This document shows, piece after piece, positions 14,407 to 23,394 of a stretch of 29,777 nt of DNA; position 1 is the stretch's first letter, and each line of letters starts with the position of its first letter. The stretch is from a virus. The translations under genes and the position numbers were made by a program. Where the stretch lies: positions 1-29,777 of the IMG/VR virus record IMGVR_UViG_3300049027_000002; one strand, 5' to 3'. Below the pieces are notes generated by a model that searched no databases, was not told where the DNA came from, and saw nothing but the letters and a program-made list of their open reading frames with translations.

Positions 14407-14640
14407 TTATTTAAATGTTTGCATAAGGACTTTGACATCTGAGCGTAACTCGGAGAGCTGTCCTTTAATTTCATTATCACGTTCCCTGCGGAACTCTTCC
14501 CTCGTGGCAATCTCTTGCTTGAGCAATTCTATTTGCTTCTCATTGGTATTAATCTTACGGATTAGTACAACAACAGCGCCCACTGCGGCAGAGGCAATAC
14601 CATAGAGCCACGTATTAACCTCCCCAATCCATTCGCTCAT
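14407..14640 (-). CDS. Small membrane/coiled-coil lysis-type protein
   Basis: 77 residues: one hydrophobic segment at about 11-27 (WLYGIASAAVGAVVVLI) followed by a charged helical stretch with heptad character (NEKQIELLKQEIATREEFRRERD...LMQTF). The layout recalls an inner-membrane spanin or XhlA-like holin helper. It starts within the holin gene's stop (4-base overlap) after GGGAGG. No lipoprotein partner (o-spanin) was found nested within it. Probable lysis accessory. Confidence 0.7.
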   Translation of the reverse strand: MSEWIGEVNTWLYGIASAAVGAVVVLIRKINTNEKQIELLKQEIATREEFRRERDNEIKGQLSELRSDVKVLMQTFK

Positions 14641-15011
14641 TTCTTAAACCTCCCGATGATAGCTTTAGAGCCATCAATAAGGAAGACAGAACTAAGCATC
14701 CAGCCAGCCCACTCATCAAGTGGAGAAGGCAATGCAGCTACATTCCAGCTAAACTGGAACACACTGTCTACAATGACAGCAGACCACCAGAAACCTAGTG
14801 GCACAACGAAGAACAACTGAAACCACCAAGTACGCCCGACAAGTAGATTAGCTTGAGCATTAATCCACGTCTTTGTCACTTCGGCCTTAATTTCTTCCTT
14901 CTTCGTTTCATTATCCATCTTGCGTTCAATTACATCTAGAACTTTCTCTAGACCACCACCAGTGATAACACTGACGGCCCAAGATGCAATCTTCCCAAAA
15001 ATACCAAACAT
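14637..15011 (-). CDS. Holin, GTA_holin_3TM-like
   Basis: 124 residues with an N-terminal amphipathic stretch (MFGIFGKIASWAVSVITGGG), a charged helical middle (KKEEIKAEVTKTW), then two clear membrane segments (WWFQLFFVVPLGFWWSAVIV and WAGWMLSSVFLIDG). This pattern matches the 3TM holins found in phages and gene-transfer agents. GAGAGGTGG lies before the start. Direct coupling to the upstream GH19 endolysin gene makes a holin role, releasing the endolysin, likely. Confidence 0.8.
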   Translation of the reverse strand: MFGIFGKIASWAVSVITGGGLEKVLDVIERKMDNETKKEEIKAEVTKTWINAQANLLVGRTWWFQLFFVVPLGFWWSAVIVDSVFQFSWNVAALPSPLDEWAGWMLSSVFLIDGSKAIIGRFKK

Positions 15012-15598
15012 TATTTACCACCTCTCAGAAGGGCTAGGAGAAGCTTCAACCACCAAGGGGCGGTGGATGTAGCCTGATTATCAGGAACGCTCTGTACGGG
15101 CTTCTGTGGCTGTTCTACGCCATATCCAGAATCAAGCAACAGCTTGTCATACTGTTCAGCATATCCAGCAATAAGTTCTTTCTTATCTACACCATTAATA
15201 ATCCTACGAGCATTAACATAGTCACTCTTATTGAATGTGATGTAATCTGAAAGCTTCTTACCTGTGAACCACCCCTCAATCATACCAAGAATGAGGATGG
15301 GGGTAGCGTACTTAGGATCAAGCAGAAGTTTAGGATTGGATAGAAAATCCACTCCAAGCTCTTCGCTTGCCCTCTTATAATTATAATCCCATGTAAGCTG
15401 TACATACCCCATACCTACATATGGGTAATACTTCTTACTCTTTAGGTATTTCTCGCCACCATATTCACGAACAGGCTTCATTGTGTGAGCCGTCTCATGG
15501 TAAGCTGTAGCGAGTACATACGCCAACTGATTACGTAGAAGCCCCTTATTAGAGGCTTCCTTGATAATTAGCTGCGTATCTCCGAGATTCAAATCCAT
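15011..15598 (-). CDS. GH19-type endolysin with hydrophobic C-terminal helix
   Basis: Muralytic enzyme of 195 residues in the glycoside hydrolase 19 (chitinase-fold) group used by many phages to cut peptidoglycan. The core AYHETAHTMKPVREYGG carries the acid Glu35 and a second acid near Glu45; YYPYVGMGYVQLTWDYNY is a family hallmark. Linker PQKPVQSVPDNQ leads to a C-terminal amphipathic or membrane-active segment (APWWLKLLLALLRGGK). No signal peptide, so it needs the holin encoded next. AAGGAA precedes ATG 15598. Catalysis is confident; the role of the tail is inference. Confidence 0.9.
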   Translation of the reverse strand: MDLNLGDTQLIIKEASNKGLLRNQLAYVLATAYHETAHTMKPVREYGGEKYLKSKKYYPYVGMGYVQLTWDYNYKRASEELGVDFLSNPKLLLDPKYATPILILGMIEGWFTGKKLSDYITFNKSDYVNARRIINGVDKKELIAGYAEQYDKLLLDSGYGVEQPQKPVQSVPDNQATSTAPWWLKLLLALLRGGK

Positions 15599-15608
15599 AT
15601 TATATTCC

Positions 15609-18011
15609 TTATAGTGCTGCTACTAGAGCGTTGAAGGACTTCCTGCTAGCAGACAAACCTTCCCATTCCTTAGATACGCTTGCCAAGAACTCTTCTTTAG
15701 TCATTTCACCAGACTTGTACTTGTCGTAACCTCTACCCTTCAACAGGGCTAGGAACAACTTGTCCTGCATTTCAGGCGTGAACTGCTCTTCACCAGTGAG
15801 GCCAAGCTTATTCTTAAGATTACGAAGAGTAGACCCTACAATCTGGTAACGTCCCATTGGTGTAGCTACACGTCCAACCTGCTTCTTAGAATAGGCAGCG
15901 TATGGGCCAGAACCATCAGCAAACTCAAGAAGCTCATTGATAGTTTTGCTTGTGATATCTACATCATCAAACTTACGTCCGGGACGATTAGTAAATCCAA
16001 GTAGCGCACCATAGTCACCACCAGACTCCCCAATATCAATTGCCTTAGCCACTTCCTTAACATCACCTTCGAGCGTAGACGTATCCATACCCTCAGCCGA
16101 AGCCTCGGAGACAAGAGACGACATGTCGAAGTCATCAAGTGTTAGACTAGCTGGCTGTGCACTAACATAAGGATCAACATAGTCATTGCTGCTCTTCTGT
16201 TGAGTGTCTGTGGTAGTAGCCTTCTGTTCACCAGTGGTGCCAAACAAAGCTCCCCCAATAGTTTCATACGACTTATTATAATCACTCGTCCCTTGGATAT
16301 GCGCGTCAGAGATAATCATCTTATTCAGCACCTTCGAGAACGAAGAATTATTCATTGTACGCACAATACCATTAACCGTAGGATCAGGTGTTACACCAGC
16401 CTTAAGCTTAAAGCCAAATCGGCCACCTTCCATGGTAGGCTCTACAACATCACCAGCCTTAACACCTACAGCATCCCGAACCTGACGCATATACATCTTG
16501 TCAAGCTCTTCCTTTAGAAGGGGGACAACCTGCGTCTGATATCCGTCTTGGAACACCTTAGCAACCTCACCACGAATGGCCGGAGGAATACCACCAGTTT
16601 CCTGTAGATACTTACCAACCGTAGGGTTGGCAAAGAAGTCGATAAGAGGCTGGAACTGATCTGCACTCTCAGTGCTATTCCCATAGACGTTTACGCCCTT
16701 GAGAATGCCATTCATCTGTGCATCAATTTCCTTCTGCATAGCTGCCTTCTGATCTGGATACTTATCCAGCTTACCAGTAGAAACTTCCTCAACAGCCTTA
16801 GTGACGCCATCAAGATAGGCCTTGGCATTAGACTTGCCAGTAGGATCAGCAAAGGTGAGGTCAGCAGGTTTAGCGGTGGGAACACCACGTTCATCAGGGC
16901 TACCACGAGACGTATCAGCAGAAGAACCATTACGCTGGAACATGTCAACGACAATACTATTCAGTTTCTGATCCAGAACCACAGCAGCAGGACCAAGGAT
17001 ATTAGCCGTGGTAATCCACATACGCTGCTCGTCATTCAATCCTTCCCAAACCTGTAGCTTAGTACGAGTTTCAATAGTCTTAACCTGACGATCAAACATC
17101 TCAGTATCATACTCGCCAGACAACTCCTTCTTATACGTGTCGATAAGAGCTTTCTGTGGAGCCAGAATTTGATCGATCTTAGCCTGAGGCAGATTGAGGG
17201 CGTCTCCAGCAATAGAAGCTGTACGCTGTGCAAAATCCTGTTCAAGCTGTACAATACCATTCTTAATGATGGCCTGACGTTCTTGTTCAGATGTAGCCTT
17301 AGCAGCAGCAGCCTTGATGTTTTCATACTGTGTGCGCCAATAAGGCAAAGCAGCCTTACCAACCTTAGCCAGCCCATTGGTGAGGGTTTCCTCAGCCTCA
17401 GCCTTGAGATTAGCCTTCTCCTTTCCAGTTAGGTCAAGCTTTGCAGACTTGTTAGCAATCTCCTTAGAAGAGAACTCAAGCTCTCTTGTAGTACGCTGGA
17501 AGTTCTCAAGATCAGAAATAGCCTTATCTACAGCAGCAGGGTTATTAACCTGATCCGCAGCAAGGAACCCATTATCAACAGCAGACTTAACCTGTGCCTG
17601 TTCAATCTCAGCCTTCTGGATATCAGGGGTGCTGACCTTGTCATATCCAGACTGAGCTTGCCATGTAGAATATCGTTTTAGAATATCTTCTTCTGCACCG
17701 GGATTGTTAGCCAACTCCTGCTGGAGTCGTCTACGTGCCCTAGTCTGAACTTCGGCTGTAGACAATCCTTGTGCTTCCGCGTCTTGCAATTTACTAAGAT
17801 CGAGACTAAAACCAGCCAGACGCTTGTTAGCATCTAGCGTAGCTTTATTGTCAAAGGCCGTCTTAGCTACGCTAACTGCTGTACCAATACCCTTACCAAT
17901 CTGTTGGAGGGCGCTGATTTCGCCCTCCCTAGTAACAGGGTTCTGCACCACCGTAGAAGGTTCGATGGTGCTATTGACATCAGTAGCTCTACTAGAAAAA
18001 TCTACTGCCAT
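15609..18011 (-). CDS. Internal virion protein with C-terminal lysozyme-like domain
   Basis: An 800-residue virion core protein. Residues about 1-640 are long, alanine/glutamine-rich helical sequence as in ejected core proteins of T7-like phages. Residues 658-800 look like a lysozyme or lytic transglycosylase: Glu662 in DIGESGGDY, then GRVATPMGRYQIVGSTL. T7 carries its transglycosylase at the N-terminus of gp16; here a lysozyme domain is at the C-terminus of a separate protein. It would open the cell wall during DNA entry. It starts at a TAATG overlap with the giant core gene, before the endolysin. Confidence 0.82.
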   Translation of the reverse strand: MAVDFSSRATDVNSTIEPSTVVQNPVTREGEISALQQIGKGIGTAVSVAKTAFDNKATLDANKRLAGFSLDLSKLQDAEAQGLSTAEVQTRARRRLQQELANNPGAEEDILKRYSTWQAQSGYDKVSTPDIQKAEIEQAQVKSAVDNGFLAADQVNNPAAVDKAISDLENFQRTTRELEFSSKEIANKSAKLDLTGKEKANLKAEAEETLTNGLAKVGKAALPYWRTQYENIKAAAAKATSEQERQAIIKNGIVQLEQDFAQRTASIAGDALNLPQAKIDQILAPQKALIDTYKKELSGEYDTEMFDRQVKTIETRTKLQVWEGLNDEQRMWITTANILGPAAVVLDQKLNSIVVDMFQRNGSSADTSRGSPDERGVPTAKPADLTFADPTGKSNAKAYLDGVTKAVEEVSTGKLDKYPDQKAAMQKEIDAQMNGILKGVNVYGNSTESADQFQPLIDFFANPTVGKYLQETGGIPPAIRGEVAKVFQDGYQTQVVPLLKEELDKMYMRQVRDAVGVKAGDVVEPTMEGGRFGFKLKAGVTPDPTVNGIVRTMNNSSFSKVLNKMIISDAHIQGTSDYNKSYETIGGALFGTTGEQKATTTDTQQKSSNDYVDPYVSAQPASLTLDDFDMSSLVSEASAEGMDTSTLEGDVKEVAKAIDIGESGGDYGALLGFTNRPGRKFDDVDITSKTINELLEFADGSGPYAAYSKKQVGRVATPMGRYQIVGSTLRNLKNKLGLTGEEQFTPEMQDKLFLALLKGRGYDKYKSGEMTKEEFLASVSKEWEGLSASRKSFNALVAAL

Positions 18012-21000
18012 TATTCAGGTTCTTTCATGAAGTTATAAATTTTCATTAGTTCTTGTTTATTCTTTTCATCGATAGGTGCTTTACGAAGCGTATCCATCCA
18101 AGTGTCTTCATCAACCATGCCAGCTTGATCGAGTAGTCGGTTGATAAGTATGTGATCTCCGGTCTTCATTCTACGCTTAATCTCTGTGCGTACAACATCC
18201 ATAGCTGCCGGATTATTCTCCCACACCCTGTTTGCTTCACGCAACATATGAAGAACGTAGTCACTTTCCTTCTCATCAATTCCGTCACGAGCTAGGCGGC
18301 GGGCAGTTTCATCAAGGATATACTTAACATCATCACGGAAGCCCTTACTGTTAAAATATAGGTCTTCATCCGTAGAATATTTAAGCATCTCATCAACTGT
18401 TTGGAAGCCCATAGTCTTCATCATAGCTTCGAGTTCATTGACGTTAGGATCAACCACTTCACCCTTAGTGCTGATGCTATAGCCACGCTTGTAGGCATAA
18501 CGAGCCTTGAAGATGTTAGAGGCACCACTGAATAGATTAAGGAAGTTAGTTCCTACATCCTTGAGGTTGCCATCATCTTCTGGTACAGTGAACACGCGAG
18601 CCATAGACTTAATCAGGTTAGACACACGAGCATTATCACCAAGGACCAGTCCCATAGCAGGATTGCTCTGTGCAATCGTCTGAGGGTTAAGCTCCAGAAG
18701 TCCATCCCACAAATTCATTATGTTAGGGATTTCCAGAAGACGCATCGAGCTAGAGAAGTCAGTGTTAACCTCTTCTCCATACAGAGTTGATAGCGTTCTA
18801 TTAAGAGCCAGATTAGTCAAACCACCAGTAATGATATCCCTAGTCTTACTATCATCCACAGGGATGAGATCAGAGATCATATCGTACATCACACCATAGC
18901 CTGTGCCATAAGTGACAAGATATCCTGTCCCCAGAGCAATACGATCCTTACGGCTAAGATTTCTATTGCCGATAAAGATTTGAGCAATTGCCTTGTGCTG
19001 TGCCTGTAGGAACTGAGCAGCTACAGAGAACATGTTCTCATTGTACGCCAATTCACCAGCCTTGTTCATGTTCAATGTCAAATCACGAACACGAGCATGT
19101 AGCTGTGCCAAGCTTTCAGCATTAATTGGCTTTCCACTCTTCTTAAGCAAATCATATTCATTAAGCCATACAGACCTCATGAGCATGTTTTCACCAGCTT
19201 CGAAGCCAACCTTCTGAGCAATATCCAAAGGCTTACCAACGAGGCTTTTAGCTTTCTGCATAGGCCCACGATTAACAAGCTGCGTCAAATCATCACGAAT
19301 GAGCGAGTGAGCAGAGACAGCAGAACTAATGCCACTCTTACGATAGGCATCAGCCATTTGCATAGCTTCCTCAGATGTAAAGCCTGTCAACTTAGAGCCG
19401 TAAGCTTTCATAAAGCTTTCTACGTCACCACCACGATCAATATAGCTTGTCAGCATCATCTGCATTGGCATCTTAGCTATAAACTTAGGATTGGTGGACA
19501 GGATTACAGGCAAAGCCTGAGAAGCCTGAACAACAACCTGACGCAGGGGATTAGCAGCAAGCAAGAGGCGGAAAGCCTTCTTACGAGCATAAGCCGTAGG
19601 ACTTACATCCTCACCAGCCCTAGCACCACGTTCCAACCAAGTGAAGCCCTTCTTACCACTCGTCTCAGCAATAGCCTTGAAGAAGTTTTTAGAGGCGTCA
19701 TCAAGCAGATTAACAAACCCATTCTCCATCTGGTCGATATAACGATAGGTGGAGACAGCATCATAGTAGTCAGACATATCTTCACCCAGAGAAGGCTTCT
19801 TCAACTGAGTGACATCATCAGGCCAGATACGAGCATGAGTGTTAGGATCAATCGGGAGATAATCCTTATACTGTGTAGTATATCGTTTCTTGGCTGTATC
19901 CAAATACTCCTTCATGTTGATACGATTGGCAATCGACTTAATAGACCTAACCATACTTTCTTCCGGCGTAGCAATATGTCGGAAGCCAAGGTCTGTAGGA
20001 CGATCACTCACATCAGCAAGCATTTCACCACGAGTACGCTGTGCAGTGCGGCCAGTATTTACACGAGCGTTCCAGAGAAGCTCTTCAAGTTCTTCGCCAA
20101 CTCGGTCAGAACGCATAGAGTAGACACCATCGGGGTCAGCTGCTCGTAGGCGTTCCATATGAGCCTCTGCATCCTTAATAGTTTCTGAGGTGGCAATAGC
20201 ACGGGTATATGTAGAACCATCTGCATTTTTCACCTCCTTCGTAATGAACACAGGGTTCTTATAGTAAATAGTGAAGTGACTATCTCTATAACGAAGGAGC
20301 TTATCAGTGTCTCTTAGCGCACGAGTGTAGGCTGCACTATTCTGTTTAACAATTACGTAAGGAATAGACTGTTCACCAACCACTACAGGGGTACGAGCCA
20401 TGGCGATAGTACCACCATTCTTGTAAAGCTCTGTACGTTCCTTGCTAGTGATTGCCCGGATCATACCCATCTCTGGATCATAAACCTTAGTCACCTTCAT
20501 ATTCCCAACAGTGGAATTAGAAATAGGCTTTACAAGGAAGCTATCCTGACCATCAGCAGTTTGGAGCATTTCAAATCCCTTACGCTTAGACTGGCGTACA
20601 AGATCGACATTCTCCAAGACATACAATGTATCTTGAACATTCTTAAACTTACGATAAGTAGAAAGCATTTCAGTGGTCCAGCCATCAGCCCTGAGCTTTG
20701 CTGGATCAAACTTCAAACTATCATGGTTAGCCTGTAGGATATAATTATCAATTAGCTTCTGTTGATGCTTTTCAAGTCCCTTATATTCTGTGGCATAGTC
20801 ATTAGCAATCTTAATCATACTATCTACAGATCGAGCCGTCTGATCCACTGTAACAGAAGCTGCACGAGTGAGTAGAGGATCAATATACGACTGAGAAGGG
20901 ATGAGGTGTTGCGTAATACTACCACTCTTCCCCTTAGTATAGATAGGGAGACGATCAAAGATGTTTAGCGGAATGCCGAGGAAGCTACCTTTAGCATCTG

Positions 21001-22642
21001 TAACTGACCATGCGATTGTGTCGCTAGGGTCATAAGGAGTAGTGTGGTTAATAGCAACAACGTAGTTTCCTTTCAGATTAGCTTCTTTACTATTAGGGTC
21101 AATAGGTTTATAATTACCATCTTTACCACGCTTCATCAGCGTGATCTCTTCGTCCAGAATACCATACTTACGTGTAGCAAGTTTTACCTGGTTGATGGCA
21201 TCTTTAGCTTTAGCAAAACCACCTTCCGGCGGAGCAAACACTGTACGTACACTCACCCCCTCATCAACAGCCTTAATCGTAGTCATTTCTTTACGAGCTA
21301 CAAGGCCAGTGACATCTGGATTAGTGAAGTCGTTAATTACATTAGCAAGCTTAGACTCTTTCTCAGCTTTTGAGAACTGAATAGAACCATTACCACCAGT
21401 CACTTCCTTGACAATATCATAATCTGGATCGAACTGATCGTCATCTACTAGAGGCTTATAACGCACACTATCATCTACGTGACCAATCTCAGGGCCTACG
21501 TTATTGACAATAGCATCCTCACGAGAGGTGCCGTACACAATCTGCGCAAGCTGGCCAGTTGTATCATCAGCTACAGCCTTAATCATCTTGTTAGCACTAG
21601 CACCATTAGTGGCAGCAATGCTTTCACCAAGAGCCGTAGGAACACGCTTCTGGAATCTAGCTGCGTTAGCAGCAGACTTCAATCCACCCCTAATACCACG
21701 AATAGTGGCACCTACACCAATAGCATCGAGCAGAGACGAAGCGTCATCAATAACACGATCAGCAGTAGTGTAATGTCCTTCAACAAGAAAGTCACGGAGA
21801 TTGTTCATAAGGATGAGGGAGTTCTTAGCTCCAGTAATACTACCTTCGGAAGCCAGAACCATATCACGGATCGACTGAGCCATCTGTAGGCGGTTCTCAA
21901 TAGGAACCTTAGCCAGTGTAGCCCTAATCTCTTCCTTGCTCTCACCGAGCAACGTCAGGGATTTAAATACACCTGTAGCAACACTGTTGGCATCACCCTC
22001 GTTAATAGCCTTACGCAGATCAACATTAACCTTTGCAGCAGCAGCACCTTCCATGAAGGGCACAACAATTTCTACAAAGTTCTTAGCAGCTTCGAGCATA
22101 TTAGGGTTGTTCTCTACCTCTGCCTCGTTAACCATTTTCTGAATTTCGTTATTGTACTGATTTACCTGAGCGAGATACGGAGCCAAATCCCAACGTGTAT
22201 CATCTGCTTCAACATTGTCAGATAGCCCCTCTTTCTCAAGCTGGTTAATCTGTACAAGCTCTTCCGGTGAACGTTCCTTAGTGGGCTGTACAACACCTGT
22301 ACGCCACAGAGAAGCATATTCCACCTTCTTATCAATTGGAATGGTGTCATCAGCAAGAACTTCACCCATCTGGGCGATAGAGAGATCATTCTCACGAGTA
22401 TTAGCGTCACCAATAATCTTATCAGCAGTGGGGGAGCCAGTGTTACCAGCCAGCTCTCCCATAACCTGATTGTATGTATCGACTACACTATCTGGCTCTA
22501 CTAGCGCAGCGGCGTGAGCAGCCATACTATTAGCTGTGCTTCGATTATTAATAGGCATGTCAGTTGGGATTGGTGCAGACACCAAATCGTCCAACGTCGT
22601 ACCACTTCCCTGTTCCAGTAGACTATCAAGATTAATCGACAT
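18011..22642 (-). CDS. Giant internal virion (DNA-ejection) protein, 1543 aa
   Basis: The largest gene here. The product is mostly helical and charged, with a hydrophobic stretch around residue 1230 (ALGTGYLVTYGTGYGVMYD) that could insert in membrane. No catalytic motif was recognised. Its place, after nozzle and gp14-like genes and before the lysozyme-bearing core protein, fits the T7 gp15/gp16 position and a role in the ejection channel across the envelope. AGGAAAT precedes ATG 22642. It is larger than T7 gp16 (1318). Call is from position and size. Confidence 0.75.
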   Translation of the reverse strand: MSINLDSLLEQGSGTTLDDLVSAPIPTDMPINNRSTANSMAAHAAALVEPDSVVDTYNQVMGELAGNTGSPTADKIIGDANTRENDLSIAQMGEVLADDTIPIDKKVEYASLWRTGVVQPTKERSPEELVQINQLEKEGLSDNVEADDTRWDLAPYLAQVNQYNNEIQKMVNEAEVENNPNMLEAAKNFVEIVVPFMEGAAAAKVNVDLRKAINEGDANSVATGVFKSLTLLGESKEEIRATLAKVPIENRLQMAQSIRDMVLASEGSITGAKNSLILMNNLRDFLVEGHYTTADRVIDDASSLLDAIGVGATIRGIRGGLKSAANAARFQKRVPTALGESIAATNGASANKMIKAVADDTTGQLAQIVYGTSREDAIVNNVGPEIGHVDDSVRYKPLVDDDQFDPDYDIVKEVTGGNGSIQFSKAEKESKLANVINDFTNPDVTGLVARKEMTTIKAVDEGVSVRTVFAPPEGGFAKAKDAINQVKLATRKYGILDEEITLMKRGKDGNYKPIDPNSKEANLKGNYVVAINHTTPYDPSDTIAWSVTDAKGSFLGIPLNIFDRLPIYTKGKSGSITQHLIPSQSYIDPLLTRAASVTVDQTARSVDSMIKIANDYATEYKGLEKHQQKLIDNYILQANHDSLKFDPAKLRADGWTTEMLSTYRKFKNVQDTLYVLENVDLVRQSKRKGFEMLQTADGQDSFLVKPISNSTVGNMKVTKVYDPEMGMIRAITSKERTELYKNGGTIAMARTPVVVGEQSIPYVIVKQNSAAYTRALRDTDKLLRYRDSHFTIYYKNPVFITKEVKNADGSTYTRAIATSETIKDAEAHMERLRAADPDGVYSMRSDRVGEELEELLWNARVNTGRTAQRTRGEMLADVSDRPTDLGFRHIATPEESMVRSIKSIANRINMKEYLDTAKKRYTTQYKDYLPIDPNTHARIWPDDVTQLKKPSLGEDMSDYYDAVSTYRYIDQMENGFVNLLDDASKNFFKAIAETSGKKGFTWLERGARAGEDVSPTAYARKKAFRLLLAANPLRQVVVQASQALPVILSTNPKFIAKMPMQMMLTSYIDRGGDVESFMKAYGSKLTGFTSEEAMQMADAYRKSGISSAVSAHSLIRDDLTQLVNRGPMQKAKSLVGKPLDIAQKVGFEAGENMLMRSVWLNEYDLLKKSGKPINAESLAQLHARVRDLTLNMNKAGELAYNENMFSVAAQFLQAQHKAIAQIFIGNRNLSRKDRIALGTGYLVTYGTGYGVMYDMISDLIPVDDSKTRDIITGGLTNLALNRTLSTLYGEEVNTDFSSSMRLLEIPNIMNLWDGLLELNPQTIAQSNPAMGLVLGDNARVSNLIKSMARVFTVPEDDGNLKDVGTNFLNLFSGASNIFKARYAYKRGYSISTKGEVVDPNVNELEAMMKTMGFQTVDEMLKYSTDEDLYFNSKGFRDDVKYILDETARRLARDGIDEKESDYVLHMLREANRVWENNPAAMDVVRTEIKRRMKTGDHILINRLLDQAGMVDEDTWMDTLRKAPIDEKNKQELMKIYNFMKEPE

Positions 22643-22657
22643 ACTTATTTCCTGTTA

Positions 22658-23086
22658 TTATTGAAACCCACCAAGAGCGCTCTTGAACATATCACCAAAA
22701 GCACCCCACTGAGCAGCCTTAAAATCATAATCAGCGGCTCGCTGGTTCCTTGTATTAATTCCTTGTGCAGCCAATGACTGCTGTTGAGACTGAGCCACAT
22801 TAGAACTGAGGTTAGTCCCAACGACACCAACAGCGCCTTGAGTTCCCGACCCTCCGATACCTAGACCTGCGTTCTCACTCTGTTGTAGGATCATAGCCCT
22901 TCGGATACGAGCCTCTCGTGCAGCCTTACGACGGCTTGCAGCCGCCTCATTCTTTTGATTAGCAGAAGCAATGTCGTTAGCTTCTTTACGTTCCCTACTA
23001 GCCTTCCGAGCGGCAGAGTAAGACATAACACCAGTGGCAACAGAGGCTGCTGCTACTACTGCGCCAATAATTACTTCAATTCCCAT
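22658..23086 (-). CDS. Internal virion protein, T7 gp14-like
   Basis: 142 residues. A hydrophobic Ala/Val-rich N-terminus (IEVIIGAVVAAASVATGVMSY) is followed by a long, basic Ala-rich helix (AARKASRERKEANDIASANQ...), then a Gly/Ser-rich turn and a Gln-rich helix. This is the usual build of the small core protein that forms the outer-membrane part of the ejection channel in T7-like phages. Located between the gp13-position protein and the giant core protein, in T7 order. AGGGTG is upstream. Confidence 0.8.
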   Translation of the reverse strand: MGIEVIIGAVVAAASVATGVMSYSAARKASRERKEANDIASANQKNEAAASRRKAAREARIRRAMILQQSENAGLGIGGSGTQGAVGVVGTNLSSNVAQSQQQSLAAQGINTRNQRAADYDFKAAQWGAFGDMFKSALGGFQ

Positions 23087-23394
23087 TTTAACACCCTATA
23101 TTCTTTGTCATCCCAAATCATAGGCCCAATATCTTCATAACCCTTAAACATGGAATAAAATTTGGGAGTGGCTGAATATGAATGAATTTTACTATATCCA
23201 GCCTTCTTAATTTTATCTTTTAGAATTTTAAACTCGTGCCTAAGCTCTTTAATAGTGCTAGGCACAAGCTCTGTTTTAAGCTCTACATGAACAAATAAAA
23301 CTTTCTGGTCTTGTTTCTTACACTCTTCCAGCCTCACTTTATATCGTTCATTTTCCATATACACTTTGCGTTTAACGTTATTAGACATTACCAT
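23071..23394 (-). CDS. Small protein at T7 gp13 position, possibly GNAT-fold
   Basis: 107 residues (ATG 23394, or ATG 23388 for 105). The sequence is rich in Lys and Glu; the segment ILKDKIKKAGYSKIHSYSAT followed by FYSMFKGYEDIGPM resembles the last half of a GNAT-like acyltransferase fold, though no cofactor loop is evident. It overlaps both neighbours and lies between nozzle and gp14-like genes, the place of T7 gp13 (138 aa). Likely a virion assembly protein with a degenerate fold. Confidence 0.6.
   Translation of the reverse strand: MVMSNNVKRKVYMENERYKVRLEECKKQDQKVLFVHVELKTELVPSTIKELRHEFKILKDKIKKAGYSKIHSYSATPKFYSMFKGYEDIGPMIWDDKEYRVLKWELK

Noticed and set aside
19307-20149. 280-codon open frame on the + strand inside the giant core gene
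   Set aside because: Antisense shadow of the 1543-residue frame; no domain or ribosome site.
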